Below are positions 45,386-53,656 of a stretch of DNA of 55,453 nucleotides, piece by piece. The notes beneath the pieces were generated by a model. It saw only the letters and a program-made list of their open reading frames with translations, made no database searches and was not told the origin of the DNA. This stretch comes from Eubacterium brachy ATCC 33089 (GTDB lineage Bacteria > Bacillota > Clostridia > Peptostreptococcales > Anaerovoracaceae). The stretch's first letter is position 1. Every line of letters begins with the position of its first letter. Made by a program: the position numbers and the translations under genes. Where the stretch lies: contig KI535285.1 in assembly GCA_000488855.1 (NCBI GenBank), positions 1 through 55,453 of the forward strand, given 5' to 3'.

Positions 45386-46363
45386 TTACTTTTTCTTTTT
45401 TATTATCTCATCAAATGCTTTTACGGTCTTCACCGAGTTACCTGCATCATCATAGAAATTATCCTCTTTAACAACGCTATTTGTTCCATCCGTTCCCAGC
45501 ACTTTGACTCTCGTAAAGACTTCTTCTCCTGTCTTAGACAGCACATAAACACCTTGATATCCGTCTCTTTCCACGATATTTTCATTCGGGACTACTATGC
45601 CGCTCAACTTCACAGCTTGTACTGTCGCCTTTATTTCTCTCATTTTTGCAAAGTCCTCGTAGTACCTGTTAGATGCTATCATTATCTTTGTTCGTTTGCC
45701 TACGGACTCTATTTTTTCGACCTCTGATTTTATGTTCTTCTCTCCGACTTTCAAGGTCACCCTTTGACCTTCTTTATATTTCTTTGCCTTTTCCTTATCA
45801 ATCCAAAACAGCACATGCCATCTGCTCTGATCTGCAATTTTATATATCGGAAAGTGTTTTTTAAATTTGCTGTCTCTTACATCTGTGATCTTTAACTTGA
45901 GATTTTCAACCTCATTCAATTTTATATTCTTAAAATTGGCTGCAGTGAAATAGTTTTCGTATCCATCCACAAAGGTAGATACGACACCTTTTCTCTTCGC
46001 CTGCCCATCTTTTACCACCACTGCACTTTCTCCCAATCTGGATGCTATAGGTGATTTATCTTCTTTTCCCTCTTTTGACTTGGAGTTCTCATCAATCTTA
46101 AAGGAGATTATCTTCGTGTCCGATTTAACCAGATTTCCCTCCTTTTTTTGATATTCCACACTCCAGTAATCATTACTCAGATATACGGTTTCGTTTCTGA
46201 GCATATATCCTTTTATTTCATCCCCCACGGATATTTCTCCGTAATTAACGACTCTCGTAGGTTTTACCTTTGCAATTAAGCCCGGCAATACTTGGCTTAT
46301 GCCTGCCAATACCAAAATGGCTATGCCTAAAAGCAGAAACCGTTTCTTTTTCTTTTCTGACAT
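45386..46363 (-). CDS. HlyD-like membrane-anchored protein in the division cluster
   Basis: The protein has a basic N-terminus (MSEKKKKRF), one membrane helix (about 10-30) and an extracellular beta-rich domain of about 290 residues. It resembles HlyD/RND-type adaptor proteins but has no partner exporter nearby. Similar proteins are common in the sepF-yggS region of Clostridia, where they are annotated as HlyD family; their role is not known. I chose ATG 46363, with GGAG about nine bases upstream. A cell-envelope role linked to division is inference from location. Confidence 0.7.
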   Translation of the reverse strand: MSEKKKKRFLLLGIAILVLAGISQVLPGLIAKVKPTRVVNYGEISVGDEIKGYMLRNETVYLSNDYWSVEYQKKEGNLVKSDTKIISFKIDENSKSKEGKEDKSPIASRLGESAVVVKDGQAKRKGVVSTFVDGYENYFTAANFKNIKLNEVENLKLKITDVRDSKFKKHFPIYKIADQSRWHVLFWIDKEKAKKYKEGQRVTLKVGEKNIKSEVEKIESVGKRTKIMIASNRYYEDFAKMREIKATVQAVKLSGIVVPNENIVERDGYQGVYVLSKTGEEVFTRVKVLGTDGTNSVVKEDNFYDDAGNSVKTVKAFDEIIKKKK

Positions 46364-46385
46364 ATCACACTTCTCCAAGTATATT

Positions 46386-47123
46386 TTACACTATGCCGAT
46401 AACTTTTTTCAATACTTTTTGTTCTTCTTTTGACAATGTAGCCTTTTTTTTGCAGAATTCTTCAAAAAAATCCGGACGACGCTCTTTTGTAATCCTTAAA
46501 GCCATTTCAAACTTCCACAGTTCTATATTTTTATGGTGACCGCTGAGTAAGACTTCCGGTACTTTCATTTTTCTGAATTCTCTCGGCTTCGTATACTGTG
46601 GTGCCTCCAAGAGTCCCGAATAAACGGATTCATCTTCTATTGAAAGGCTACTTCCCAAAACTTTCGGCACCATTCTCGCCACGGCATCTATTAAAACTAT
46701 CGCTGCCGGTTCTCCTCCTGTCAAAACGTAGTCACCTATGGATATCTCTTCCATATTCCAATAATCTATGGCTCTCTGATCCACTCCTTCGTAATGACCG
46801 CATAAAATTATCAGCCTCTCCCTCTTGGACAGCTCCATAACTTTGTCTTTGTTCAGCTTTTCGCCTTTTGGTGACATATAGATAATCTCTCCGACCTTGG
46901 CACCTACACCTTCCAAGCTGCGAAAAATCGGCTCAGCCTGCATGAGCATACCGATACCTCCACCAAAAGGATAATCATCAACTTTTTTGTGTTTATCCAA
47001 TGTATAATCTCTAATATTTATCAAATTTATGTCGAGAATTCCTCTTTCTTCCGCCTTGCCAAGTATGCTGCTCTTCACTGCTGTGAACATCTCCGGGAAG
47101 ATAGTAAGCACATCAATCTTCAT
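46386..47123 (-). CDS. trmD: tRNA (guanine-37-N1)-methyltransferase
   Basis: TrmD makes m1G37 in tRNAs and so prevents +1 frameshifting. The N-terminus IDVLTIFPEMF is typical. The knot motifs are LCGHYEGVDQRAID and SIGDYVLTGGEPAAIV, followed by RMVPKVLGS. Length is 245 residues. It overlaps the end of rimM by 11 bases, so the pair is coupled. Confidence 0.96.
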   Translation of the reverse strand: MKIDVLTIFPEMFTAVKSSILGKAEERGILDINLINIRDYTLDKHKKVDDYPFGGGIGMLMQAEPIFRSLEGVGAKVGEIIYMSPKGEKLNKDKVMELSKRERLIILCGHYEGVDQRAIDYWNMEEISIGDYVLTGGEPAAIVLIDAVARMVPKVLGSSLSIEDESVYSGLLEAPQYTKPREFRKMKVPEVLLSGHHKNIELWKFEMALRITKERRPDFFEEFCKKKATLSKEEQKVLKKVIGIV

Positions 47124-47691
47124 ATAACCCCTCGATTACTCTCACTGTTATAGTATTATTTTCCATATCTATGTTCAAAATAAATTCATCAACCCCCGGA
47201 ATTAAAATGTCCGGTTTTCTTTTCATCCTATTCTTATTTTCACCGTTTGATTTCCCATTTATCCGCTTCTGTCTCTGTTTTAAAAGTTCTCGCCGCTCTA
47301 CCACATACACTTTCTGAGGCGTGTCGGTCAGAACATCCTTCAGCCTTCCCAAATGCTGTCCTCCTTCGCTAACTACGTCCATGCCTATCATATCTTTAAC
47401 ATAGTACACTCCCTCGGGAAGCTCTTCCAAGTCATCTTCATCCATGTAAATATCGATGTTCTTCATCGTCTCGCTTTCATTTCTATCATCTATTCCGACA
47501 AGTTTCAATATCACCGTACTGCCTTTGTATCTTACTTTTTCTATTCTGTAAGGCTTATGATATCCATCTATAAGCAGATAAATCTCTTCCAACTTTTCAT
47601 ATCTGTCAGGATTCTCCGAAAAATTATACACTTTAATTTCTCCCTTGAGTCCAACAGCATTTACAATTGCCCCTATTTTAATTTTTCCCAT
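47113..47691 (-). CDS. rimM: Ribosome maturation factor RimM
   Basis: RimM binds S19 and helps assemble the 30S head. The N-terminal RimM domain has IGAIVNAVGLKGEIKVYNF; the PRC-barrel domain (about 95-185) has VYYVKDMIGMDVV and ILIPGVDEFI. About 23 basic residues (about 137-159, KQRQKRINGKSNGENKNR) are inserted in the PRC barrel between VYVVERREL and ILIPG, which most RimM proteins lack. I set the start at ATG 47691, giving 192 residues; a weaker upstream start gives 200. Confidence 0.92.
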   Translation of the reverse strand: MGKIKIGAIVNAVGLKGEIKVYNFSENPDRYEKLEEIYLLIDGYHKPYRIEKVRYKGSTVILKLVGIDDRNESETMKNIDIYMDEDDLEELPEGVYYVKDMIGMDVVSEGGQHLGRLKDVLTDTPQKVYVVERRELLKQRQKRINGKSNGENKNRMKRKPDILIPGVDEFILNIDMENNTITVRVIEGLYED

Positions 47692-47740
47692 TTCATTTCC
47701 ATGATAAATAGGCACATATTAAAAATATGTGCCTCACTGA

Positions 47741-47980
47741 CTATTGAACTATTTCCACTACCACTTTTGCATTTTGCTTCGTCGCAGCAGCTTTCACTAC
47801 GGTTCTAAGTGCTTTCGCAATTCTTCCTTGCTTGCCTATCACTTTACCCATATCATCTGATGCCACTTTTAGCTGGACTACAGTGGCGTGCTTTTCCTCA
47901 TGGGAACTCACTTCCACCGCGTCCTTGTCATCGACGAGGGCTTTGGCAATTACTTCAACCAATTCTACCATTAGTTTCAC
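47741..47980 (-). CDS. khpA: KH-domain RNA-binding protein KhpA
   Basis: KhpA (YlqC) is a small RNA chaperone-like protein that works with KhpB. It is 79 residues with one KH domain and the GxxG loop in VIGKQGRIAKALR. It lies between rpsP and rimM, its standard place in Firmicutes. Confidence 0.93.
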   Translation of the reverse strand: MKLMVELVEVIAKALVDDKDAVEVSSHEEKHATVVQLKVASDDMGKVIGKQGRIAKALRTVVKAAATKQNAKVVVEIVQ

Positions 47981-47994
47981 CGCTTTCCTAATTA

Positions 47995-48237
47995 TTATTT
48001 TAAAATTTCAGCTTTCTTCAAAAGCCTCTTTACAGTATCTGTCGGCTGAGCTCCCGTAGCTAACCATTTATTCGCCTTTTCTTCGTCGATCTTAACCGTT
48101 TCAGGCTCTGTAATGGGATTGAAGTATCCTATTTCTTCGATAAATCTTCCATCTCTCGGATATCTTGAATCCGCAACGACTATTCTGTAGAACGGCTTTT
48201 TATTCGCTCCCATTCTTTTCAATCTAATTTTTACCAT
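47995..48237 (-). CDS. rpsP: 30S ribosomal protein S16
   Basis: S16 is an early 30S assembly protein. The sequence begins [20 protein letters not shown] and continues [21 protein letters not shown] chose ATG 48237 because GGAGG lies nine bases before it; the longer frame reads through the ribosome site. This gives 80 residues. It sits between ffh and khpA. Confidence 0.96.
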   Translation of the reverse strand: MVKIRLKRMGANKKPFYRIVVADSRYPRDGRFIEEIGYFNPITEPETVKIDEEKANKWLATGAQPTDTVKRLLKKAEILK

Positions 48238-48297
48238 CTCAAATTTCCTCCTCAATTTATAATCACTATATTCAAAATATATTAACAGTCTAAAACA

Positions 48298-49629
48298 TCA
48301 TAGACCCTTGAACATGCCCGGCATCTTCCCTTTTTTAGAGAACTTCTTCATCATCTTGCGACTCTCTTCGTATTTTTTTATCAAATTGTTAATCTTGTTC
48401 ACCGGTTGACCTGAACCTGCGGATATTCGCTTTCTTCTACCGGCATTTAACAACTTGGGATCCTTTCTCTCTTCTCTGGTCATGGACTGAATTATGGCTT
48501 CCATCTGTTTAAATTCGGCTTCTCCCTTTGCGATGTCCTCTTCTTTTATTCCTCTTCCGCTCATTCCGGGGAGCATTCCGACTATTTTCCCAAGTCCGCC
48601 CATCTTTTTAATCTGTCCCATCTGTTCCAAAAAATCCTCCAGAGTGAACTGATTTTTTCTGAGTTTCTTCTCCAGTTTGGCTGCCTGTTCTTCATCATAT
48701 GCCGCTTCTGCCTGTTCGATGAGAGATAGCAAATCTCCCATACCCAGAATTCTGCTCGCCATACGCTCCGGATGAAATTGTTCCAGTGCATCCATCTTTT
48801 CTCCCATACCTATGAACTTAACCGGTTTTCCGGTTACTTTCTTGGCGGAAAGTGCGGCTCCTCCTCTGGAATCCCCATCCATTTTCGTCATGATGATTCC
48901 ATCGATTCCCAATCGCTCATCAAATCCTTTTGCTGCATTTACAGCATCTTGACCGGTCAGGGCATCTACTACCAGAAGAATTTCATGGGGCTTTATGTTG
49001 GACTTTAAAACTTCCAACTCTTCCATAAGCGCTTCATCGATCTGCAAACGCCCTGCGGTATCCACGATCAACACATCAAAGCCTTTCAATTCCGCCTCTT
49101 TCATTGCCGTACTTGCAATCTCCGACGGATTTTTGCTTTCTCTCATGGTAAATACGGGGGTATTTACCGATTTGCCTACTACTTCCAGCTGATCTATCGC
49201 CGCCGGTCTGTATATATCACATGCACAAAGCATTGGTTTTTTCCCGTTTTGTTTAAGCCACGATGCCAGTTTACCACAAGTCGTAGTCTTACCAGTCCCT
49301 TGCAAGCCTACCATCATCAACACTGTAAATCCTCTAGGAGAATACGTGAGCTTGCTGTTAGCTCCACCCATTAAATCCGTCAGCTCAGCATTGACGATTT
49401 TAACAACTTGCTGTGCCGGTGTCAAACTGTTCAAAACTTCCGCTCCGATGGCTTTTTCCTTCACATTGGCAACGAATTCTTTTACTACCTTAAAGTTAAC
49501 ATCCGCCTCAAGTAAAGACAGTTTGACTTCTCTCATCGCCGCATCTATATCTGCTTCCGTGAGAGAGCCCTTTCCCTTCAATGCGGAAAAGACACCTTGT
49601 AATTTCTCCGACAATCCTTCAAATGCCAT
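48298..49629 (-). CDS. ffh: Signal recognition particle GTPase Ffh
   Basis: Ffh binds signal sequences and SRP RNA and delivers ribosomes to the membrane with FtsY. The N domain leads to the GTPase with G1 GLQGTGKTTTCGKLA, DTAGRLQID and TKMDGDSRGG. The C-terminal M domain is rich in Met (QMGQIKKMGGLGKIVGMLPGM) and has the RNA-binding RRKRISAGSG. Length is 443 residues. It follows ylxM by 21 bp. ftsY, often upstream, is absent here. Confidence 0.97.
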   Translation of the reverse strand: MAFEGLSEKLQGVFSALKGKGSLTEADIDAAMREVKLSLLEADVNFKVVKEFVANVKEKAIGAEVLNSLTPAQQVVKIVNAELTDLMGGANSKLTYSPRGFTVLMMVGLQGTGKTTTCGKLASWLKQNGKKPMLCACDIYRPAAIDQLEVVGKSVNTPVFTMRESKNPSEIASTAMKEAELKGFDVLIVDTAGRLQIDEALMEELEVLKSNIKPHEILLVVDALTGQDAVNAAKGFDERLGIDGIIMTKMDGDSRGGAALSAKKVTGKPVKFIGMGEKMDALEQFHPERMASRILGMGDLLSLIEQAEAAYDEEQAAKLEKKLRKNQFTLEDFLEQMGQIKKMGGLGKIVGMLPGMSGRGIKEEDIAKGEAEFKQMEAIIQSMTREERKDPKLLNAGRRKRISAGSGQPVNKINNLIKKYEESRKMMKKFSKKGKMPGMFKGL

Positions 49630-49650
49630 ATTTCCTCCAATTTCGATACG

Positions 49651-50094
49651 CTATTCAATCAATTTGTTCAAATCGTCCCTCATATTTTTCCCAATCTCGG
49701 AAAGCTGTTCAATATTTTTCTGCATTTCAATTTGGGATTTGGATAAAACCCCTGCTTGCTCACTGAAATCGGATATTTTCCGCAGTGACTCATCGAGTTT
49801 TTTTCTCAATTTCACAATCTCTTCAACTTCTCTTTCCATAGCACTGACGATTTCTTGTCTTCTTTCAAAATCTCTCTTTCTGCCCAACTTTTCCTCGTAG
49901 TGCTCCAAAGATTTCTGTGCCGTTTTCAATGCGTCATATACGCCTTGCCTGCTTATGTTGAATTCTTCAGCAATTTCACCTAACGAAAGATTCTCCTCAT
50001 AGTAAAGCTCCATCACCTGTCGTTGTCTCTCAGATAAGAGCTGTCCGTAAAAATCAAATAACAAGCTGGCTTCAACAATATCCTGAAACATCAT
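49651..50094 (-). CDS. ylxM: YlxM-family helix-turn-helix protein
   Basis: YlxM (UPF0122) is linked to SRP and modulates Ffh GTPase activity in streptococci. The first 80 residues have a sigma-70-region-4-like fold with LLSERQRQVMELYYEENLSLGEIAEEFNISRQGV (helix-turn-helix). A long C-terminal coiled coil (about 80-147) follows, longer than in many homologues. Either of two adjacent ATGs (50094 or 50091) may be used. It heads the ffh-rpsP operon behind a strong promoter with duplicated elements. Confidence 0.9.
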   Translation of the reverse strand: MMFQDIVEASLLFDFYGQLLSERQRQVMELYYEENLSLGEIAEEFNISRQGVYDALKTAQKSLEHYEEKLGRKRDFERRQEIVSAMEREVEEIVKLRKKLDESLRKISDFSEQAGVLSKSQIEMQKNIEQLSEIGKNMRDDLNKLIE

Positions 50095-50125
50095 CTATCT
50101 CCGACTTAATATTTTTCTGCATACG

Positions 50126-50147
50126 TGTCAAGCATTTTCCCTTGTCA
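50126..50147. repeat. 22-bp direct repeat, downstream copy, at the ylxM promoter
   Basis: This 22-bp element (TGTCAAGCATTTTCCCTTGT plus CA) matches 50178-50199 except for one base. On the minus strand it begins just downstream of the likely transcription start. The copies are 52 bp apart, about five helical turns. Confidence 0.7.
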
Positions 50148-50154
50148 CCGTGTA

Positions 50155-50183
50155 AATATATCATTTTTTAAAAGTTATGTCAA
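50155..50183 (-). promoter_or_regulatory. Strong sigma-A promoter of the ylxM-ffh operon
   Basis: On the minus strand TTGACA and TATATT are separated by 17 bases, a near-consensus promoter. The -35 lies inside the upstream copy of the 22-bp direct repeat. The transcript would start about 55 bases before the ylxM ATG. Confidence 0.85.
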
Positions 50184-50199
50184 GTATTTTCCCTTGTCA
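50178..50199. repeat. 22-bp direct repeat, upstream copy, at the ylxM promoter
   Basis: This copy contains the -35 TTGACA of the ylxM promoter on the minus strand. With the copy at 50126-50147 it brackets the promoter, as expected for a two-site operator or a partly duplicated promoter. Confidence 0.7.
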
Positions 50200-50272
50200 T
50201 ATATACTTTATTTTAATGCTGAGTGCTATCTGTCCTTTTCTAAAATTTATTTTATTCACATCATTCATTTCT

Positions 50273-51304
50273 CTATTCCCATATAGTATGCTGTACTCTA
50301 ACTTCATACTGTACAGGCTTACTTTCTCCATCGAATTTTGCCTCTATTGTATATCTGTTCCATAACATATATGCATGAGTTTGCAATTGCAATCCAAAAT
50401 AGAATTTGCCTTTGCTCTCTTTGTAGTCAGGCGGCTTTAATGAGAAGATATCCGTCAATTTCTTATTTTTGAAATCGTCGTATCTCAGCTTGGAAAGATT
50501 TCTATTTTCAATTTTCACTTCTCCTATCTGCTTATTCTGTGCATGAATACCGTAATAGGTGATTACACAATCTTTAAGCTTTGCTGTATCTCCCCATTTA
50601 GGCGTGAGACTGACTATTCCATATGATTTTCCATCACGAATCAACTCCGCCAACTCTCCGTAATAAAAATGATTATTGCGACTGTTTCTGATCTGACCAT
50701 TTGGATTTTTTTTATAGAATTCAAATCCATCTTTTAAGAGTTTTGATGCTTTGGTACTTCCAATCACCACATGGCTTTTAGCTATATCCACCTCTATTGC
50801 TTTGGCAGGTACGCCGGCTAAAAAAATGTTTACTGATAAAAAGAATGACGCCATAAAAACCATTCCAACAGCTGCATTCGTAGATGCATAATCGTAATCG
50901 TTCCCCGATTTTTTTCTGATCATTTGAAAAATGTAGTCTCCTGTCATTACAACCATCGCAAGAACTCTTAATGCGACAACTATAAAGAATTCCATTTTTA
51001 TACAAAAGAATATAGATTCCGGAACATTATGAAATTTTTGGTATGCTGCTATTACAACTACAATATTTGCCACCAAAAGAGCTATTAAAAAAATATTAAC
51101 TTGTCTTAGAGCTATAGCGTCCGTAACGTTTCTATAATGATCCTGACCCCTGCCCTTTAAAGCATGTCCTATCTTATATATCCACATCGGTACGTCTTCA
51201 TTGTGTTTTACGGCTTTTACTATCTTGAAATAGACAGATACGGTTAACATAAAACATATCAACGTACAAATGCAAAAAAATAACGTCGCCAAAAAAAATC
51301 CCAT
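50273..51304 (-). CDS. Hypothetical four-helix membrane protein with a C-terminal domain
   Basis: I do not recognise the family. The N-terminal half has four membrane helices (about residues 3-25, 70-92, 100-122 and 148-168). A charged, mostly beta C-terminal domain (about 170-343) of unknown fold follows, with VVIGSTKASKLLKDGFEFY and KSYGIVSLTPKWGDTAKL. There are no cysteine pairs or known active-site motifs. The start is at ATG 51304 with a poor ribosome site. It lies upstream of the ylxM promoter on the same strand and divergent from the phosphofructokinase gene. Confidence 0.65.
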   Translation of the reverse strand: MGFFLATLFFCICTLICFMLTVSVYFKIVKAVKHNEDVPMWIYKIGHALKGRGQDHYRNVTDAIALRQVNIFLIALLVANIVVVIAAYQKFHNVPESIFFCIKMEFFIVVALRVLAMVVMTGDYIFQMIRKKSGNDYDYASTNAAVGMVFMASFFLSVNIFLAGVPAKAIEVDIAKSHVVIGSTKASKLLKDGFEFYKKNPNGQIRNSRNNHFYYGELAELIRDGKSYGIVSLTPKWGDTAKLKDCVITYYGIHAQNKQIGEVKIENRNLSKLRYDDFKNKKLTDIFSLKPPDYKESKGKFYFGLQLQTHAYMLWNRYTIEAKFDGESKPVQYEVRVQHTIWE

Positions 51305-51469
51305 TGTTCTCCAATGCCTTTCTACATTCTAAAATGCCCAAATTTCTTATTTTAGAATTATACCATAAATTATATCAAAAACGAAAAATCGATCCATTTT
51401 GAATTCATCTAAAAGTTTGTTTCTCTCACCTCTCTTTATTTCAGCCAGTTTTTATGCGATATTTGCAAG

Positions 51470-51498
51470 TTTACAAAGGCTCGTTTTGATGTTATATT
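51470..51498 (+). promoter_or_regulatory. Promoter of the PPi-phosphofructokinase gene
   Basis: TTTACA and TATATT are separated by 17 bases. The -10 lies in the first of two tandem 14-bp repeats (51488-51515). Confidence 0.65.
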
Positions 51499-51515
51499 AA
51501 AGATGTTATATTAAA
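51488..51515 (+). repeat. Perfect 14-bp tandem duplication of the -10 region
   Basis: GATGTTATATTAAA occurs twice in direct succession. Each copy holds a TATATT, so a second possible -10 lies 14 bp downstream of the first. Confidence 0.85.
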
Positions 51516-51563
51516 ATTGTAAGAAAATATGTAGAAGATGTAAAATCGACGGGAGGTTTTCAA

Positions 51564-52751
51564 ATGAATCGAAAATGCATCATCGGACAATCCGGCGGAC
51601 CTACAGTCACTATAAATGCAAGTCTTGCCGGTGCTATTTCAAAAGCGTATGAAAGCGGATTTGAGCATGTCTTGGGAATGATAAACGGAATTTCCGGCTT
51701 TCTGGATGAAAAGATTATAGATCTTTGCGAATTTAAGTCCGCTGAAAATCTGAAAAAGCTGATCAATACGCCTGCAATGTACCTGGGTTCATGCAGATAT
51801 AGGATTCCGACTGATGATGCTACCATTCTAAACAAAGTATTCAGTATTCTTGAAAAGTATGGGATTACCGACTTTTTCTATATCGGTGGCAACGATTCCA
51901 TGGACACGATAAAAAAATTGAAAACTCACGGCAAGGCTATGGGTTCAAATATCAATTTTATCGGTATCCCGAAAACTATTGACAACGACCTGCTCAGTAC
52001 ACACTATACACCCGGTTATCCATCCGCTTGCAGGTATGTAGCTACAACTATCATGGAACTTTCCTTTGACTGTGATATATATCCTTTGAAATCAGTAACT
52101 ATCGTCGAAATTATGGGACGAGATGCCGGTTGGTTGGCTGCATCTGCACAGCTTGTGAACGCTTGCTATCCCGGAACTGTAGATTTTATCTATTTGCCGG
52201 AAGTTCCTTTTGATGAAGATAAATTCATGGAAGATTTAAAAGAGAAGCTCAAGATAAAAGATACCGTGATCATAGCTGTCAGCGAAGGTATAAGGGATGC
52301 TTTCGGCAATATGATCGCAACGGATGATACTGCAGCCACAGATGATTTCGGTCATAAATCCAACGGCGGCTGTGCGTTATATTTGAAACAACAGATAAAC
52401 CGAAAACTGAACCACAAGGTGCGAGCGATTCAGTTGAATACAATGCAAAGATGCTCCACTCACTTGTCCAGCGATGTCGACTTGGAAAATGCCTTCTCCC
52501 TTGGAAGTTTCGCCGTTTCGTGCAGTACTAACAATTTGAACGGAGTTATGGTATCGATTCGAAATGAGACTGACGGTTTTCAATTGACCGCTTCTCCCAT
52601 CGACCACATCGCCAACGGTGTAAAAAACTTTCCCACAGAATGGATTAACTCCGACGGTAAGGGGATTTCCGACGCATACGTAGGCTATATAACTCCGTTG
52701 ATTTCAAAAGACGGACTTGAAGTCTTTCCAAAATTTTTAAAAAGGAACTGA
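51564..52751 (+). CDS. pfp: Pyrophosphate-dependent 6-phosphofructokinase
   Basis: The enzyme phosphorylates fructose 6-phosphate, most likely with pyrophosphate rather than ATP. The N-terminus is IGQSGGPTVTINASL. The donor site reads GGNDSMDT (about residue 110), where ATP enzymes have GGDGS, and the second marker is PKTIDND with Lys, where ATP enzymes have PGTIDND. Both changes are known signs of PPi use. VEIMGRDAGWLAA gives the sugar-phosphate site. Length is 395 residues. GGGAGG lies seven bases before the ATG. PPi use is reversible and saves ATP in fermenting anaerobes. Confidence 0.92.
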   Translation: MNRKCIIGQSGGPTVTINASLAGAISKAYESGFEHVLGMINGISGFLDEKIIDLCEFKSAENLKKLINTPAMYLGSCRYRIPTDDATILNKVFSILEKYGITDFFYIGGNDSMDTIKKLKTHGKAMGSNINFIGIPKTIDNDLLSTHYTPGYPSACRYVATTIMELSFDCDIYPLKSVTIVEIMGRDAGWLAASAQLVNACYPGTVDFIYLPEVPFDEDKFMEDLKEKLKIKDTVIIAVSEGIRDAFGNMIATDDTAATDDFGHKSNGGCALYLKQQINRKLNHKVRAIQLNTMQRCSTHLSSDVDLENAFSLGSFAVSCSTNNLNGVMVSIRNETDGFQLTASPIDHIANGVKNFPTEWINSDGKGISDAYVGYITPLISKDGLEVFPKFLKRN

Positions 52752-52775
52752 ATACGGTCATCATATACAAAAATC

Positions 52776-52837
52776 AACACCACCGTGGTCTGTGAGTGCC
52801 AAATTTTCAATTTTGCACCCGACATCCCGGTGGTGTT
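52776..52837. terminator. Two-way branched terminator
   Basis: AACACCACCG and CGGTGGTGTT form an outer 10-bp stem. A smaller hairpin (GTGCCAAATT...TTGCAC) sits inside the loop. T-rich tails follow on both strands (TTTATC on plus, GATTTTTG on minus), so it ends both the phosphofructokinase and heme ABC transcripts. Confidence 0.8.
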
Positions 52838-52876
52838 TTATCTTCTAAAATGCATTTTATACCGTAACTTAAATAT

Positions 52877-53656
52877 TTAAAATGAAATTAAATATTTCAC
52901 TTCACCGATTTTAAACAGTTCCACATCGATTCCGTAGACATCTTTTATCAATTTTTCTGTTACAACAGTTTTTGCATCGCCTGTACTGTGTATCTTTCCA
53001 TCTTTCATAGCAATGATATTATGGCTATACCTTATAGCTTGATTTATATCATGCAATACCATGACAATGGTGATATCGTGCTCATCATTTAATTTTTCCA
53101 CAATCTCCAATATTTCTCTCTGATATTTGATGTCTAAATAAGTCGTCGGTTCATCTAAAAATAATACCTTGGTATTCTGTGCCAATGCCATAGCTATCCA
53201 TGCCCTCTGTTTTTGACCTCCGGACAAACTTGACACTTTCTCATCTTCCAGCTGCTTCATTTCGGTTATTTCCAACGCCCAATTTATCTTTTCCTCATCT
53301 TCATCGTTCATATGAGAAATAGCGAGATTTTTATAGGGAATTCTGCCATATCCTACCAGCTGTTTTACAGAAATGTCGCCTTGAGCTGTATTGTATTGAT
53401 TTACAATAGCTACATTTCTTGCAAACTCTTTCATTTTTATGGTTTCTATGGATCTGCCGTACATGGATACGCTTCCGCTGTAATCGGTATATATTTTTGT
53501 TAAAATTTGCAACAGCGTTGATTTACCACATCCGTTCGGCCCAATAATAGTAGTTATCTCTCCTTCTTTAATGTCACAGTTAAGACCTCTGATTATTTCG
53601 TTTTTCTCTATTGTAAATTCCAGATCGGCTATATTGTAACAATAATTATGCCCCAT
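52877..53656 (-). CDS. Heme/iron ABC transporter ATPase
   Basis: This FecE/FhuC-type ATPase powers uptake through the FecCD permease. The Walker A motif is GPNGCGKSTLL, the signature LSGGQKQRAWIAMALAQ and Walker B VLFLDEPTTYLD, with the switch His in VLHDINQAIRYSH. Length is 259 residues. It overlaps the permease gene by 11 bases and is the last gene of the unit. Heme as substrate is inferred from the binding protein. Confidence 0.93.
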   Translation of the reverse strand: MGHNYCYNIADLEFTIEKNEIIRGLNCDIKEGEITTIIGPNGCGKSTLLQILTKIYTDYSGSVSMYGRSIETIKMKEFARNVAIVNQYNTAQGDISVKQLVGYGRIPYKNLAISHMNDEDEEKINWALEITEMKQLEDEKVSSLSGGQKQRAWIAMALAQNTKVLFLDEPTTYLDIKYQREILEIVEKLNDEHDITIVMVLHDINQAIRYSHNIIAMKDGKIHSTGDAKTVVTEKLIKDVYGIDVELFKIGEVKYLISF

